NCBI RefSeq assembly: GCF_019710575.1
Contig: NZ_JAHWFK010000041.1
Location: 124,001 to 188,000 of the forward strand
Direction of reading: 5' to 3'
DNA from: Paractinoplanes polyasparticus
GTDB taxonomy: Bacteria; Actinomycetota; Actinomycetes; Mycobacteriales; Micromonosporaceae
DNA: 64,000 bases
Both the position numbers and the translations under genes were made by a program. The notes under the pieces are model-generated. The model was not told where the DNA came from. It was given only the letters and a program-made list of their open reading frames with translations, and ran no database searches. Of the stretch, positions 25,618 to 34,718 are shown one piece after another. Positions within the stretch are counted from its first letter, which is position 1; the number at the start of each line of letters is the position of its first letter.

Positions 25618-27218
25618 CCATCCCACAGCGGCCGCCGGTCTCGCCCTGGCCGTTCGTCAAGCTCAAGCTGCGCCTGATCGCGGGCGGTCTGCGCGGCCGC
25701 CCGGCCCGGATCGTGCTGTTCGTCCTGGGTGTGGTCATGGCCGGCCTGTTCGCGATCGGCGGTTACGCACTGTTCGCGGTGCCCGGCGTGGTCGGCGACG
25801 AGCGGGCCGCCGGCATGCTGCTCCAGCTCGGCGGTTCCCTGCTGGTGCTGGGCTGGGTGGTGCTCCCGCTGCTGTTCTTCGGGGTCGACGAGTCGCTCGA
25901 CCCGGCCCGCTTCGCGCTGCTCCCGCTGCGCCGCCGCACGCTGATCCTCGGCATGTTCGTCGCGGCGCTGGCCGGGTTGCCCGCTCTGTCCACACTGGCC
26001 GCCACGCTCGGCATGGTCAGCACGGCGGCTGCCCTCGGCGGCTCCGGCGCGGCTTTCGCGGAACTGGCGGGCGTGGTCGGGGGACTGCTGCTCTGCGTCG
26101 CGCTGAGCCGCGCGGTGACCAGCGCGTTCGCCACCGGCCTGCGGTCGCGCCGCTCGCGCGACCTGGCCGTGGTGCTGTTCGCCGTGGTGGCGGCACTGCT
26201 CGGGCCGCTGCAACTGGCGCTGCTGGCCGGGGCCGAGCGCGCCGACTGGGACGCGTTCGCGGTGCTGGGTGATGTGCTGGGCTGGACGCCGTTCGCTGCC
26301 GGCTGGTCCGTGGGCCTCGACGTCGCCGACGGGCGTCTCTGGGCCGTACCGCTGAAGCTCCTGATCGTCGCCGGCTCTCTGGCCGGCCTGCTCTGGTGGT
26401 GGAGCGCGACCCTCGAGGGCGCGATGGTCGGCGCCGCCTCGAACGGGTCGTCCGGCCGCACCGGGGATGTCGGCTCGCCGACCGGTCTGCTGCTCGGACG
26501 GCGGCTGCCCCGCACCCGCTTCGGCGCGCTGGTGGCCCGCGAGACCCGGTACTGGTGGCGCGAGACCCGGCGGCGGGCGGCGCTGATCACCTTCACGGTG
26601 GCCGGCTTCTTCCTGCCCCTCTCGATCACGCTGAACGGCGGCTCGGGCGGTCCGGCGGCCGCGTTCGTGGGGCTGCTGGCGGTGCTCGCGCTGGCCAACC
26701 AGTTCGGGTACGAGGGCAACGCGTACGCCGCCAACATGATCATCGGAGTGCCGGGCCGCACCGAGATCCATTCGCGGGCGGCCGCGCACGCCACCTTGGT
26801 GCTGCCGCTCCTGCTGCTCATCGCCATCGCCGCGGGGGCGACCGGCGGCCGGCCCGAGCACATTCCGGGCGACCTCGGCCTGATGATCGCCACCTACGGC
26901 GCCGGCCTCGGCCTGGTGCTGCCGGTGTCGGTGCGGGCCGCCTTCGCCCTGCCCCCGTCGACCAGCCCGTTCGCCATGTCGTCGGGCGGCGGGATGGCCA
27001 AGGGTCTGCTCACGGTCGGGGTCATGCTCGGCATCCTCGTCGCCACGGCGCCGCTGCAGATCCTGGCGTTCCTGCTCGGCGACGTGTGGTTGTGGATCGG
27101 GCTGCCCGTGGGGGTGGCCTTCGGCTGCGCGGCCTACCTGATCGGTTCGGGGGTCGCGGGCGAATCGCTCGACCGGCGCATGCCCGAGGTGCTGGCCGCG
27201 GTCACCCCTGGCCGTTGA
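25608..27218 (+). CDS. ABC exporter transmembrane subunit
   Basis: 536-residue membrane protein with about 12 helices, starting GTG inside the ATPase gene. It pairs with the upstream ATP-binding protein. The N-terminal helices contain LPLRRRTLILGMFVAAL, typical of large ABC-2-like permeases of actinobacteria, and the central ARETRYWWRETRRRAA marks the cytoplasmic coupling region before the second set of helices. No substrate can be named. It sits between two symporter modules, but nothing ties their functions. Confidence 0.88.
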
Positions 27219-27267
27219 CAGCGCCGGATCGCGACACCGGTGGGGCCGGGAAAGCGAGAATGGCCGG

Positions 27268-27774
27268 GTGACAATCCACTCCACCGATCCCTTCGCCACC
27301 CCGGACGAGGACAAGTCGGCCGTACGGCGGCTGCGTGGGCGGCTGGCCGCCCCGGTCACACTCTGGACCACGGCCGGGCCGGCCGGGCTCACCGTGTCGT
27401 CCACCCTGGTCGCCGACGGCGACCCGGGGCGGGTGCTGGGGCTGATCGACGACGAGAGCGACTTCTGGGAGGCGCTCGAGACCAGCGGCCGGTTCGCGGT
27501 GGTCACCCTCTCGCCGGGCGACCGGCAACTGGCCGACCGGTTCGCCGGGCTGATGCCCGCGCCGGGCGGGCTGTTCGCCGGTGACACCTGGACCGACACC
27601 GACTACGGGCCGGTGCCGGCCGGTAGCGACACGTGGGCCGGCTGCCGGCTCGAGTCGTCCCGGGTGCTGGGCTGGGCACTTCTGGTCGAAGCGGTCATCG
27701 AGAAGGTCGAGGCCGGGCCCTCGCCGTACCCGCTCATCCACTATCGCGGTCGATATCACGAGCTCGGCGGCTGA
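27268..27774 (+). CDS. Flavin reductase-like domain protein
   Basis: 168 aa of the split-barrel flavin reductase fold: RLAAPVTLWTTAGPAGLTVSSTLVADGDPG (flavin-binding region), then GRFAVVTLSPGDRQLADRFAG and the C-terminal YPLIHYRGRYHEL, which is very typical of this family. The family binds FMN and reduces it with NAD(P)H or uses it as a cofactor. It has no partner monooxygenase nearby. GTG start at 27268. It stands alone between the ABC operon and the second symporter module. Confidence 0.87.
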   Translation: MTIHSTDPFATPDEDKSAVRRLRGRLAAPVTLWTTAGPAGLTVSSTLVADGDPGRVLGLIDDESDFWEALETSGRFAVVTLSPGDRQLADRFAGLMPAPGGLFAGDTWTDTDYGPVPAGSDTWAGCRLESSRVLGWALLVEAVIEKVEAGPSPYPLIHYRGRYHELGG

Positions 27775-27910
27775 TCTTCACACTGGCAGCGCTCCGCTCA
27801 GCGCAGTCAGACCGCCACTCGGCGCACGGGCCGACCGGATGCCCTCGGGCAGCCTCCGGTGTTCGTACGTTGCCGGAAAGTCCGCTCCACCCCGAAGGTG
27901 GTGAACTCCG

Positions 27911-28276
27911 GTGACAACCGAAGTGCCCTCGTCCTCCACCGAGAGGTACCGGGCCGTCCAAGATTCCGAGGAATTCGGCCGGCTGCGTCGAGCCGCGCGC
28001 AGTTTCGTCTTCCCGATGACGGTCGCGTTCTTCCTCTGGTATGCGCTCTACGTCCTTCTCTCCGCCTACGCGCGCGGCTTCATGGGCACGAAGGTCGTCG
28101 GCAACATCAACGTTGCCCTGATCTTCGGTCTGCTCCAGTTCGTCACGACGTTCCTGATCGCCTGGTACTACTCGCGCTACGCGGACCGGAAGATCGACCC
28201 GCTGGCCGACAAGATCCTGGCCGAGCTGACGGCGGAGAACGCCGCCGGCCCCGCTGACAAGAAGAGCGAGGATTGA
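27911..28276 (+). CDS. DUF485 domain membrane protein
   Basis: 121 aa with two transmembrane helices and the DUF485 pattern: SEEFGRLRRAARSFVFPMT, LWYALYVLLSAYARGFMGTKV, and INVALIFGLLQFVTTFLIAWYYSRYA. These proteins accompany acetate symporters (YjcH in E. coli). GTG start at 27911. The stop TGA overlaps the ATG of the symporter by one base. The 136-base gap upstream carries no obvious operator. Confidence 0.93.
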   Translation: MTTEVPSSSTERYRAVQDSEEFGRLRRAARSFVFPMTVAFFLWYALYVLLSAYARGFMGTKVVGNINVALIFGLLQFVTTFLIAWYYSRYADRKIDPLADKILAELTAENAAGPADKKSED

Positions 28277-29949
28277 TGGAGCCTCACTTCCTGGCCGCCG
28301 AGGTCTCCACCTCCACGTCCCGCGGTCTCACGATCACGCTGTTCCTGGTTTTCGTGGCCATCACCCTGGCCATCACGATCTGGGCCAGCCGGCAGACCAA
28401 GACAGCCACCGACTTCTACGCCGGCGGCCGCCAGTTCTCCGGCTTCCAGAACGGCATGGCCATCGGCGGCGACTACATGTCGGCGGCGTCGTTCCTGGGC
28501 ATCGCCGGTCTGATCGCGCTCTACGGCTACGACGGCTTCCTCTACTCCATCGGGTTCCTCGTCGCCTGGCTCGTCGCGCTGCTGCTGGTCGCCGAGTACC
28601 TGCGGAACGCAGGCCGCTACACGATGGCCGACGTGCTCGCCTTCCGGATGCGTCAGCGCCCGGTTCGCACCGCGGCCAGCGCCTCCACCATCGTGGTCTC
28701 GATCTTTTACCTGATCGCTCAGATGGTCGGCGCCGGCGCACTGGTTGCCCTGCTGCTCGGCATCGCGCCGGGAACCACGTTCCTGGGTATGGACGCGGAC
28801 ACGGCCAAGGTCGCCACGATCATCCTGGTCGGCACGCTGATGATCATTTATGTGATCGTCGGCGGCATGAAGGGCACCACGTACGTCCAGATCGTCAAGG
28901 CGTTCATGCTGATGACCGGCGCCCTGCTGATGACGATCCTGGTGCTCGCCCACTACAAGTTCAACCTGTCCGCGCTGCTCGGCGACGCCGCCGCTCAGTC
29001 CGGCAAGGGAGACGCCTTCCTGCAGCCGGGCCTGCGCTACGGCGTCGAGTCGGCCAGCGCGTCGGCCACCTTCTACAGCAAGATGGACCTGCTCTCACTG
29101 GGCATCGCGCTCGTGCTCGGCACGGCCGGCCTGCCGCACATCCTGACCCGGTTCTACACCGTGCCGACCAGCAAGATCGCCCGCAAGAGCGTGCTCTGGG
29201 CAATCGGCATCATCGGTACGTTCTATCTGTTCACCCTGGCCCTCGGCTTCGGCGCGGCGGCCCTGGTGGGTAGCACGAACATCACCGCACAGGACAAGGC
29301 GGGCAACACCGCGGCACCTCAACTGGCCCAGGCACTCGGCATCGACTATCTGGGCGGCGAGACCGGCGGAGCGGTCATGCTGGCCGTGATCGCAGCGGTC
29401 GCGTTCGCCACCATCCTGGCCGTGGTGGCCGGCCTGACCCTGGCGTCGTCCTCCAGCCTGGCGCACGACTTCTATGCCAATGTGATCCGGCGCGGCGACG
29501 CCTCGGAGCGCGACGAAGTGCGGGTCGCCCGCATCTCGGCCCTGGTCATCGGTGCGGTGGCGATCGCCTTGTCGATCTTCGCGCAGAGCCTGAACGTGGC
29601 CTTCCTGGTCGCGCTGGCCTTCGCGGTGGCGGCCTCGGCCAACCTGCCCGCGATCCTCTACAGCCTGTTCTGGCGGCGGTTCAACACCTCCGGCGCGCTG
29701 TGGTCGATCTACGGCGGCCTGATCGCCGCGGTCGTGCTGGTGTTCTTCTCGCCGGTGGTCTCGGGTTCGGCCACGGCCATGTTCCCGGACAGCGACTGGC
29801 ACTTCTTCCCGCTCTCCAACCCGGGCATCATCTCGATCCCGATCGGCTTCCTGTGCGGCTGGATCGGCACCGTGATCTCGAAGGAGGACGACAGCGCCAA
29901 GTACGCCGAGCTGGAGGTCCGGTCGCTGACCGGACACGGCGCGCACTAA
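28276..29949 (+). CDS. Cation/acetate symporter (ActP-like, SSS family)
   Basis: 557 aa, 13 or more transmembrane helices. Conserved ActP features: ATDFYAGGRQFSGFQNGMAIGG, DYMSAASFLGIAGLIALYGYDG, GGMKGTTYVQIVKAFMLM, GTAGLPHILTRFYTVP, and LASSSSLAHDFYANV. It imports acetate or similar short carboxylates with Na+. It is coupled to the DUF485 gene by a TGATG overlap. A strong intrinsic terminator lies 17 bases after the stop. Confidence 0.93.
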   Translation: MEPHFLAAEVSTSTSRGLTITLFLVFVAITLAITIWASRQTKTATDFYAGGRQFSGFQNGMAIGGDYMSAASFLGIAGLIALYGYDGFLYSIGFLVAWLVALLLVAEYLRNAGRYTMADVLAFRMRQRPVRTAASASTIVVSIFYLIAQMVGAGALVALLLGIAPGTTFLGMDADTAKVATIILVGTLMIIYVIVGGMKGTTYVQIVKAFMLMTGALLMTILVLAHYKFNLSALLGDAAAQSGKGDAFLQPGLRYGVESASASATFYSKMDLLSLGIALVLGTAGLPHILTRFYTVPTSKIARKSVLWAIGIIGTFYLFTLALGFGAAALVGSTNITAQDKAGNTAAPQLAQALGIDYLGGETGGAVMLAVIAAVAFATILAVVAGLTLASSSSLAHDFYANVIRRGDASERDEVRVARISALVIGAVAIALSIFAQSLNVAFLVALAFAVAASANLPAILYSLFWRRFNTSGALWSIYGGLIAAVVLVFFSPVVSGSATAMFPDSDWHFFPLSNPGIISIPIGFLCGWIGTVISKEDDSAKYAELEVRSLTGHGAH

Positions 29950-29966
29950 GTCTGCATTAATTCGAC

Positions 29967-29999
29967 ATGCGGGGCCGGCCATCGCCGGCCCCGCATTTT
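29967..29999 (+). terminator. Intrinsic terminator after the acetate symporter gene
   Basis: 13-bp perfect stem: ATGCGGGGCCGGC (29967-29979), loop CATC, GCCGGCCCCGCAT (29984-29996), followed by TTT. It separates the symporter operon from the LCP gene. Confidence 0.88.
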
Positions 30000-30068
30000 G
30001 CCTGCTGGGGGTTCTCCCCACTTCGTGCCGTGTCGGTTTGATGGCAGGGAGTTCGTGCGCGGGGTACG

Positions 30069-30074
30069 TAACCT
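30069..30074 (+). promoter_or_regulatory. -10 element of a probable leaderless promoter (LCP gene)
   Basis: TAACCT ends seven bases before the ATG at 30082, supporting that start over an in-frame codon at 29998 that lies in the terminator region. Confidence 0.55.
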
Positions 30075-30081
30075 TGTTTTC

Positions 30082-31332
30082 ATGTCAGCGCCCACGTCCC
30101 CCCTCGGGGGTTCCGGTTCCGGTCGAGCCTCTGTCCCGTCTTCGGGCCGGGCGTCGGCCCGCCCCTCTGGTGCCTACCGCGGCTCGTCGTCGTCACAGCG
30201 CGACGACTGGCCGGCCCGCGGGAGTGGTCCGGGGGGCGGTGGCGGCTACGGCGGCAGCCCCGGCGGTCCTGGTGGCCCCGGTGGCCCCGGCCGCGGCAAC
30301 TCCTACCGCGGGCGCCGGCCCAAGCCTCGCTGGGGCCGCATCGCCCTGCTGGCCGGCCTGGCCGTCCTGATCATCGCGATCATCGCCGGCATCTCGCTCT
30401 ACGGCTACGCCTCGGGTCTCGACAAGGACCTCAAGCGCACCGACGCCTTCTCGGGCATCAACGCCGACCGGCCGGCCAAGGCGATCGAGGGCGCGCAGAA
30501 CATCCTGCTGGTGGGCAGCGACTCGCGCGACCCCGACGCCCAGGACGACGGCGCCGGCAAGTGGCGCGCCGACACGCTGATCCTCATGCACGTCCCCGAG
30601 GACCACAAGAGCGCCCAGCTCATCTCGATCCCGCGCGACCTGTGGGTCGTCATTCCGCGCAGCAACGAGGCGAAGTGCGGCGACGGCAGCCGGGCCAAGA
30701 TCAACGCGGCCTTCGCCTTCGGTGGCCTGCCGCGCGCCGTGCACACCGTCGAGTGCCTCACCGACGTCAAGGTCGACCACGTGATGGCGATCGACTTCGG
30801 TGGCTTCAAGGAGGTCACCGACGCGCTCGGCGGCGTCGACCTCAAGGTGGAGAAGACGATCAAATCGATCCACAAGCCGTACCGCACGTTCACCAAGGGC
30901 ACCATGCACATGAACGGCGCCGAGGCGCTCGACTGGGTGCGTCAGCGCAAGCAGTTCGCCCGGGGCGACTTCGCCCGCATGCAGCACCAGCAGGACTTCC
31001 TCAAGGCGCTCATGAACAAGGCGGCGAGCAGCGGCACGATCACCAACCCGGCCAAGCTCAACTCGTTCCTCAAGGCGGTCACGGCGGCGGTCACGGTCGA
31101 CAACGACTTCTCGCTGACCGACATGGCCACCGAGATGCGCGGCGTACGCGGCAACAACCTCACGTTCATCACCAGCCCCAACAAGGGCAGCGACACCATC
31201 GACGGCCAGTCCGTGGTGGTCTCGGACAAGGAGAAGGCGCTCGCGCTCTTCAAGGCGGTGGCGGCCGACGAGATGGACACCTGGATGGCGGCCAACCTCA
31301 AGAAGGGGACGGACGCGGCGGCCGGCAACTGA
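30082..31332 (+). CDS. LytR-CpsA-Psr (LCP) family cell-wall polymer ligase
   Basis: Attaches glycopolymers (teichoic acid, arabinogalactan or capsule) to peptidoglycan from undecaprenyl carriers. The 416-residue protein has a Ser/Gly/Pro-rich cytoplasmic tail with repeated GGP units (about residues 50-70), one transmembrane helix (about 88-112) and the extracellular LCP domain. Conserved elements: ILLVGSDSRDPD, RADTLILMHV, ISIPRDLWV, KINAAFAFGG, VRQRKQFARGDFARMQHQQDFL. The ATG at 30082 follows a -10 hexamer by seven bases. The low-complexity tail is longer than in many relatives. Rhodanese and phosphodiesterase genes follow. Confidence 0.93.
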   Translation: MSAPTSPLGGSGSGRASVPSSGRASARPSGAYRGSSSSQRDDWPARGSGPGGGGGYGGSPGGPGGPGGPGRGNSYRGRRPKPRWGRIALLAGLAVLIIAIIAGISLYGYASGLDKDLKRTDAFSGINADRPAKAIEGAQNILLVGSDSRDPDAQDDGAGKWRADTLILMHVPEDHKSAQLISIPRDLWVVIPRSNEAKCGDGSRAKINAAFAFGGLPRAVHTVECLTDVKVDHVMAIDFGGFKEVTDALGGVDLKVEKTIKSIHKPYRTFTKGTMHMNGAEALDWVRQRKQFARGDFARMQHQQDFLKALMNKAASSGTITNPAKLNSFLKAVTAAVTVDNDFSLTDMATEMRGVRGNNLTFITSPNKGSDTIDGQSVVVSDKEKALALFKAVAADEMDTWMAANLKKGTDAAAGN

Positions 31333-31338
31333 CCGCCG

Positions 31339-31344
31339 TACCCT
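31339..31344 (+). promoter_or_regulatory. -10 element of a probable leaderless promoter (rhodanese gene)
   Basis: TACCCT ends seven bases before the GTG at 31352. A second in-frame GTG at 31346 lies too close to be leaderless from this box. Confidence 0.5.
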
Positions 31345-31351
31345 GGTGGTC

Positions 31352-31687
31352 GTGTTCGGACCACAGGTACCAAGCGTGACCCCCGCCGAGGTCGGCGACG
31401 ACATCTATCTGCTCGACGTGCGCGAGCCCGACGAGTGGGCGGCGGGGCACGCTCCCGGCGCCCACCACGTGCCGATGATGGAGATCCCGGCCCGCACGGC
31501 CGAGGTACCGGCGGACGTCGAAGTCGTCGTCGTCTGCCGGTCCGGTGGCCGGTCGGGCCAGGTTGTCTCGTACCTCATGGGCAACGGGTGGGACAACGTG
31601 CGCAACCTGGACGGCGGCATGCAGTCCTGGGCTGCCGCCGGTCGTGAGGTGGTAAGCGAAAACGGTCAGCAGGCCCGGGTCCTGTAG
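31352..31687 (+). CDS. Single-domain rhodanese-like sulfurtransferase
   Basis: 111 aa. Rhodanese motifs: LLDVREPDEWAAGHAPGAHHVP and the active-site loop CRSGGRSGQ with the persulfide cysteine, then YLMGNGWDNVRNLDGGMQSW. Likely moves sulfane sulfur in the cytoplasm. Start at GTG 31352 rather than 31346, based on the promoter spacing. The phosphodiesterase gene starts 10 bases after its stop, so they may be co-transcribed. Confidence 0.9.
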   Translation: MFGPQVPSVTPAEVGDDIYLLDVREPDEWAAGHAPGAHHVPMMEIPARTAEVPADVEVVVVCRSGGRSGQVVSYLMGNGWDNVRNLDGGMQSWAAAGREVVSENGQQARVL

Positions 31688-31697
31688 GGCGCCTACC

Positions 31698-32531
31698 GTG
31701 AGTGCTGAGCCCGACCGCGGCGGACAACAGGAACTGACAGAGCGTGGCTACCGTCCCCTGGTGTTCGCGCACCGTGGTGGCGCCGACGCCCTTCCGGAGC
31801 ACACGCTCGGCGCCTACCTCCGCGCGCTGGAGGACGGCGCCGACGGGCTCGAGTGCGACGTCCGGCTCACCCGCGACGGCCACCTGGTCTGCGTGCACGA
31901 CCGCCGGCTCAACCGCACGAGCAACGGCCGCGGCAAGGTCAGCGCCAAAACCCTGGCCGAGCTCGACTCGCTCGACTTCGGCTCCTGGCATCCCCGCTAT
32001 CCGGTGGACGACGAGCCGATGCCGGAGCTCTCCCGCCTGCTGACGCTCGACCGGCTGCTGCAGGCGGTGTGCGACAGCGGCCGGAACGTCCGTCTGCTGA
32101 TCGAGACCAAACACCCCACCCGGTACGGGGCCGAGGTCGAACGCCGCCTCGTCCGGACGCTCCAGCGCTTCGGCCTGACCGACCCGGCGCCGGAACGACC
32201 CGTCCAGGTCACGGTGATGTCGTTCGCCGCGCTCGCGCTGCGCCGCATCCGTGTCCAGGCGCCGGCCCTTCCGACCGTTTATCTGGTCGAGCTGCTGCCG
32301 CCCGGGGTGGGCCGGGGCCGGCTGCCGTTCGGCGCGCGCATCGCGGGGCCGGGTGTCTCGCTGGTCCGGTCGCGGCCGGGGCTGATCCCGGCCATCCGGG
32401 CGGCCGGGCATCAGGCGTACGTGTGGACCGTCAACGACAAGGCGGATCTCGACATGGTCCTGGAGCACCGGGTCGACGGCGTCATCACCGACCGGCCACG
32501 CTTTGTCCTCGACCACCTCGCCACCATGTGA
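31698..32531 (+). CDS. Glycerophosphodiester phosphodiesterase (GDPD) family protein
   Basis: Hydrolyses glycerophosphodiesters to glycerol-phosphate and alcohols. 277 aa with AHRGG (catalytic His-Arg), LECDVRLTRDGHLVCVHD (metal Glu/Asp and the second catalytic His), and LLIETK (metal Glu). The C-terminus AYVWTVNDKADLDMVLEHRVDGVITDRP is the classical GDPD end. No signal peptide, so cytoplasmic. GTG start at 31698. Confidence 0.93.
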   Translation: MSAEPDRGGQQELTERGYRPLVFAHRGGADALPEHTLGAYLRALEDGADGLECDVRLTRDGHLVCVHDRRLNRTSNGRGKVSAKTLAELDSLDFGSWHPRYPVDDEPMPELSRLLTLDRLLQAVCDSGRNVRLLIETKHPTRYGAEVERRLVRTLQRFGLTDPAPERPVQVTVMSFAALALRRIRVQAPALPTVYLVELLPPGVGRGRLPFGARIAGPGVSLVRSRPGLIPAIRAAGHQAYVWTVNDKADLDMVLEHRVDGVITDRPRFVLDHLATM

Positions 32532-32564
32532 GGTGAGTCACTATCTAGCGGTCGAGAAGCGAGG

Positions 32565-32570
32565 CAGACT
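32565..32570 (+). promoter_or_regulatory. -10 element of a probable leaderless promoter (histidine kinase gene)
   Basis: CAGACT ends seven bases before the ATG at 32578, matching the arrangement at 22771. Confidence 0.45.
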
Positions 32571-32577
32571 CGCAGAC

Positions 32578-33771
32578 ATGCCGGACCGTCCCGACTACAG
32601 CGCGCTGACGCGAGGTCAGATCGCGATCCTCGACCGGATCAACGCCGGTGAAGCCGGGCTGCCCGTCCTCCAGCACGTCGTCCGCCTCGCTCAAGAGACG
32701 CTGGGCGGCCGGGGCGCCGGCTTCGCCGAGTACGCGTCCGACCACGGCCGCATCATCGCCGCCACCGGGGTGTGCACCGCGGCCATCGGCCGCCGGGTCG
32801 ACCGCGCCGACCGCCGCCTGCGCGACGGGCGCACCCTGCTCATCCCGCTCGACTCGCTCAACGACGAGTTCGCCAAGCAGGTCGAGGGGGGCGACGTCCG
32901 GCGCATGCTCGGCGCCCGCTGCGAGGTCGGCGACACCATCGTCGGCTCGCTGCACGTCTATTTCGGCGACGGCGACGGCGAGCCCGGCCCCGAGCACCAC
33001 GCCGTCCTCGAGTTGCTGGCCGGCCACGCCGGGCGCCTCTACGCCGCCCGTGAGGGCCTCCCCGCGCACAGCGCCGGGCAGGCCCGCCGCCAAGAGGGCC
33101 GCGACCTCTGGGTGGCCGTAACCAGCCACGAGCTGCGCACCCCGGTCACCGTCATCAAGGGCTACGCCGACACACTCACCAACCACTGGGAATCGCTCGG
33201 CGACACCGGCCGGCACGAGGCCGTCCGCGTCATCGGCACGCGTGCCGGCGAACTGGCCCGGCTGGTCGATCGCCTGCTTTCCGCAGCCACCGAGGACGGC
33301 GAGATCGGCGGCTCCCCGGCCGGCCCGTTCGACCTGGCCGAGACGCTGCGCGGGGCCGTCGAGGAACTGCCGGCCGACCTGCGCCGCCGCATCGTGCTCG
33401 ACAACCTGCCGGGTGAGATGCCCAAGGCGTTCGGCGACCGCGATTCGATCGCCACGATCCTGACCGAGCTGGCCACCAACGCCGAGAAACACTCCCCGCC
33501 CGAGTCGGTGATCGAGCTGTGCGCCGGCGTCGACGAAGAGACGCTGCGTTTCCGGCTCTCCGACCGCGGGCCGGGCATCCGGCCCGAACACGTCGAGCGG
33601 GCGTTCGAGCGCTACTGGCAGGCCGAGGGCGGCGACCGGCGGCATCACCCCGGGGCCGGCCTGGGGCTCTACCTCGTACGCAGGCTGGTCGAACGCCAGC
33701 ACGGCTGGGTGTCGCTGCGCCCGCGCGAGGGGGGCGGCACGACAGCCGAGGTCAGACTGCCGCGGGCCTAG
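32578..33771 (+). CDS. Soluble GAF-like sensor histidine kinase (orphan)
   Basis: 397 aa with no transmembrane segment. The N-terminal half (about 15-160) looks like a GAF domain. HisKA follows with VTSHELRTPVTVIKGYAD (H184). The HATPase has TELATNAEKHSPP, DRGPGIRP and GAGLGLYLVRRLVE. No response regulator gene is adjacent, so it is an orphan kinase or signals to a distant partner. The ATG at 32578 fits a leaderless promoter; a longer frame from 32503 overlaps the GDPD end and is rejected. Confidence 0.9.
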   Translation: MPDRPDYSALTRGQIAILDRINAGEAGLPVLQHVVRLAQETLGGRGAGFAEYASDHGRIIAATGVCTAAIGRRVDRADRRLRDGRTLLIPLDSLNDEFAKQVEGGDVRRMLGARCEVGDTIVGSLHVYFGDGDGEPGPEHHAVLELLAGHAGRLYAAREGLPAHSAGQARRQEGRDLWVAVTSHELRTPVTVIKGYADTLTNHWESLGDTGRHEAVRVIGTRAGELARLVDRLLSAATEDGEIGGSPAGPFDLAETLRGAVEELPADLRRRIVLDNLPGEMPKAFGDRDSIATILTELATNAEKHSPPESVIELCAGVDEETLRFRLSDRGPGIRPEHVERAFERYWQAEGGDRRHHPGAGLGLYLVRRLVERQHGWVSLRPREGGGTTAEVRLPRA

Positions 33772-33820
33772 GATCCCCCGACACGGGGAACCGGAGTGTC
33801 CCATTCGGGCGGCCAGCGCC

Positions 33821-33826
33821 TAGGCT
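33821..33826 (+). promoter_or_regulatory. -10 element of a probable leaderless promoter (DUF5926 gene)
   Basis: TAGGCT ends eight bases before the GTG at 33835; the same hexamer and spacing precede serS. Confidence 0.55.
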
Positions 33827-33834
33827 GTCTCGCC

Positions 33835-34713
33835 GTGAGCAAGCGTCGTAACCAACGTCCGTCCGCACCCAAGCGCGAGAAGGTGCGGGACATCTTCGTG
33901 GCCCGGCCCTTCGAGGGCCTGGCCGACGAACCGGAGTGGATCGCGCTGCGCGAGCTGGTGCCCGCGGCCAGCGCTCCCCTCACCCTCCGGCCCGAGATCA
34001 TCGAGGAGTACGGGGACCGTCCCATCACGCTCTCGACCGTGCTGCCCATGGCCTGGCCGGCCATGACGCGACAGGACGGCCGGGTCTTCATCGGCCTGCA
34101 GCGGCACGTGCAGTCGGGCGACGTCTCGCGTGACCTCGCCGTGGCCATCCTGAGCGCGCTGCGCACCGAGCCGGGCGACACCGTCTCGGTGCCGGCCCTG
34201 CCGGGCGAGGGCCCGCGGCTGCAGGACGTGCTGGTCGACGGCCCGCTCGAGATCACGATGCACGACGGCTTCGAGTACTGGCTCGACGCCGACCAGGCCG
34301 AGGACCCGACCGTGAAGGCGTCGCTCGAACGGGCGAACGCGTCGATCTACCCGACCGTGCGCCTGGCCGCGGGCCGGGCCGCGTACTGGTGCCGGGTGGC
34401 CCCCGACAAGGGCCACGTGCGCTGGGTGCTCCCCGACACCGAGGACCGCGCGCTCGACACGCTGGCGCGCCTCTCGGCCGCGCAGGAGCTGCTGCTGGGC
34501 GAGCAGACCAAGTTCGCCGGCATGTTCCGGGCGCACGGCCTGCTGGTGCCGGTGTGGGACATTCCGGGCGAGGCCGAGGCGGCCGACTGGGAGGCCCCGC
34601 TGGCCGACTTCGCCAAGCGCTACGCCGACACGCTGGCCGAGACCGGTTCGCTCGACGCCGACGCCCGCCGCGCCAAGCAGGGCCTCATCGGCCGCCAGCT
34701 CACATTGCGGTAG
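33835..34713 (+). CDS. DUF5926 family protein
   Basis: 292-residue soluble protein of unknown function, conserved in actinobacteria. It starts VSKRRNQRPSAPKREKVRDIFVARPFEGL, a basic N-terminus followed by the recognisable FVARPFEGLADEPEWIALRELVPAA. Later blocks include LPMAWPAMTRQDGRVFIGLQ and KFAGMFRAHGLLVPVWDIP. Some members are annotated as topology-modulation or preprotein translocase SecA-like, but I see no catalytic motif. GTG start at 33835; five bases to the next gene suggest a two-gene operon. Confidence 0.85.
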   Translation: MSKRRNQRPSAPKREKVRDIFVARPFEGLADEPEWIALRELVPAASAPLTLRPEIIEEYGDRPITLSTVLPMAWPAMTRQDGRVFIGLQRHVQSGDVSRDLAVAILSALRTEPGDTVSVPALPGEGPRLQDVLVDGPLEITMHDGFEYWLDADQAEDPTVKASLERANASIYPTVRLAAGRAAYWCRVAPDKGHVRWVLPDTEDRALDTLARLSAAQELLLGEQTKFAGMFRAHGLLVPVWDIPGEAEAADWEAPLADFAKRYADTLAETGSLDADARRAKQGLIGRQLTLR

Positions 34714-34718
34714 CCGTC

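Noticed and set aside
30230..30300. GC-rich repeat tract
   Set aside because: It encodes the Gly/Pro-rich (GGP) cytoplasmic tail of the LCP protein, not an independent DNA repeat or CRISPR.
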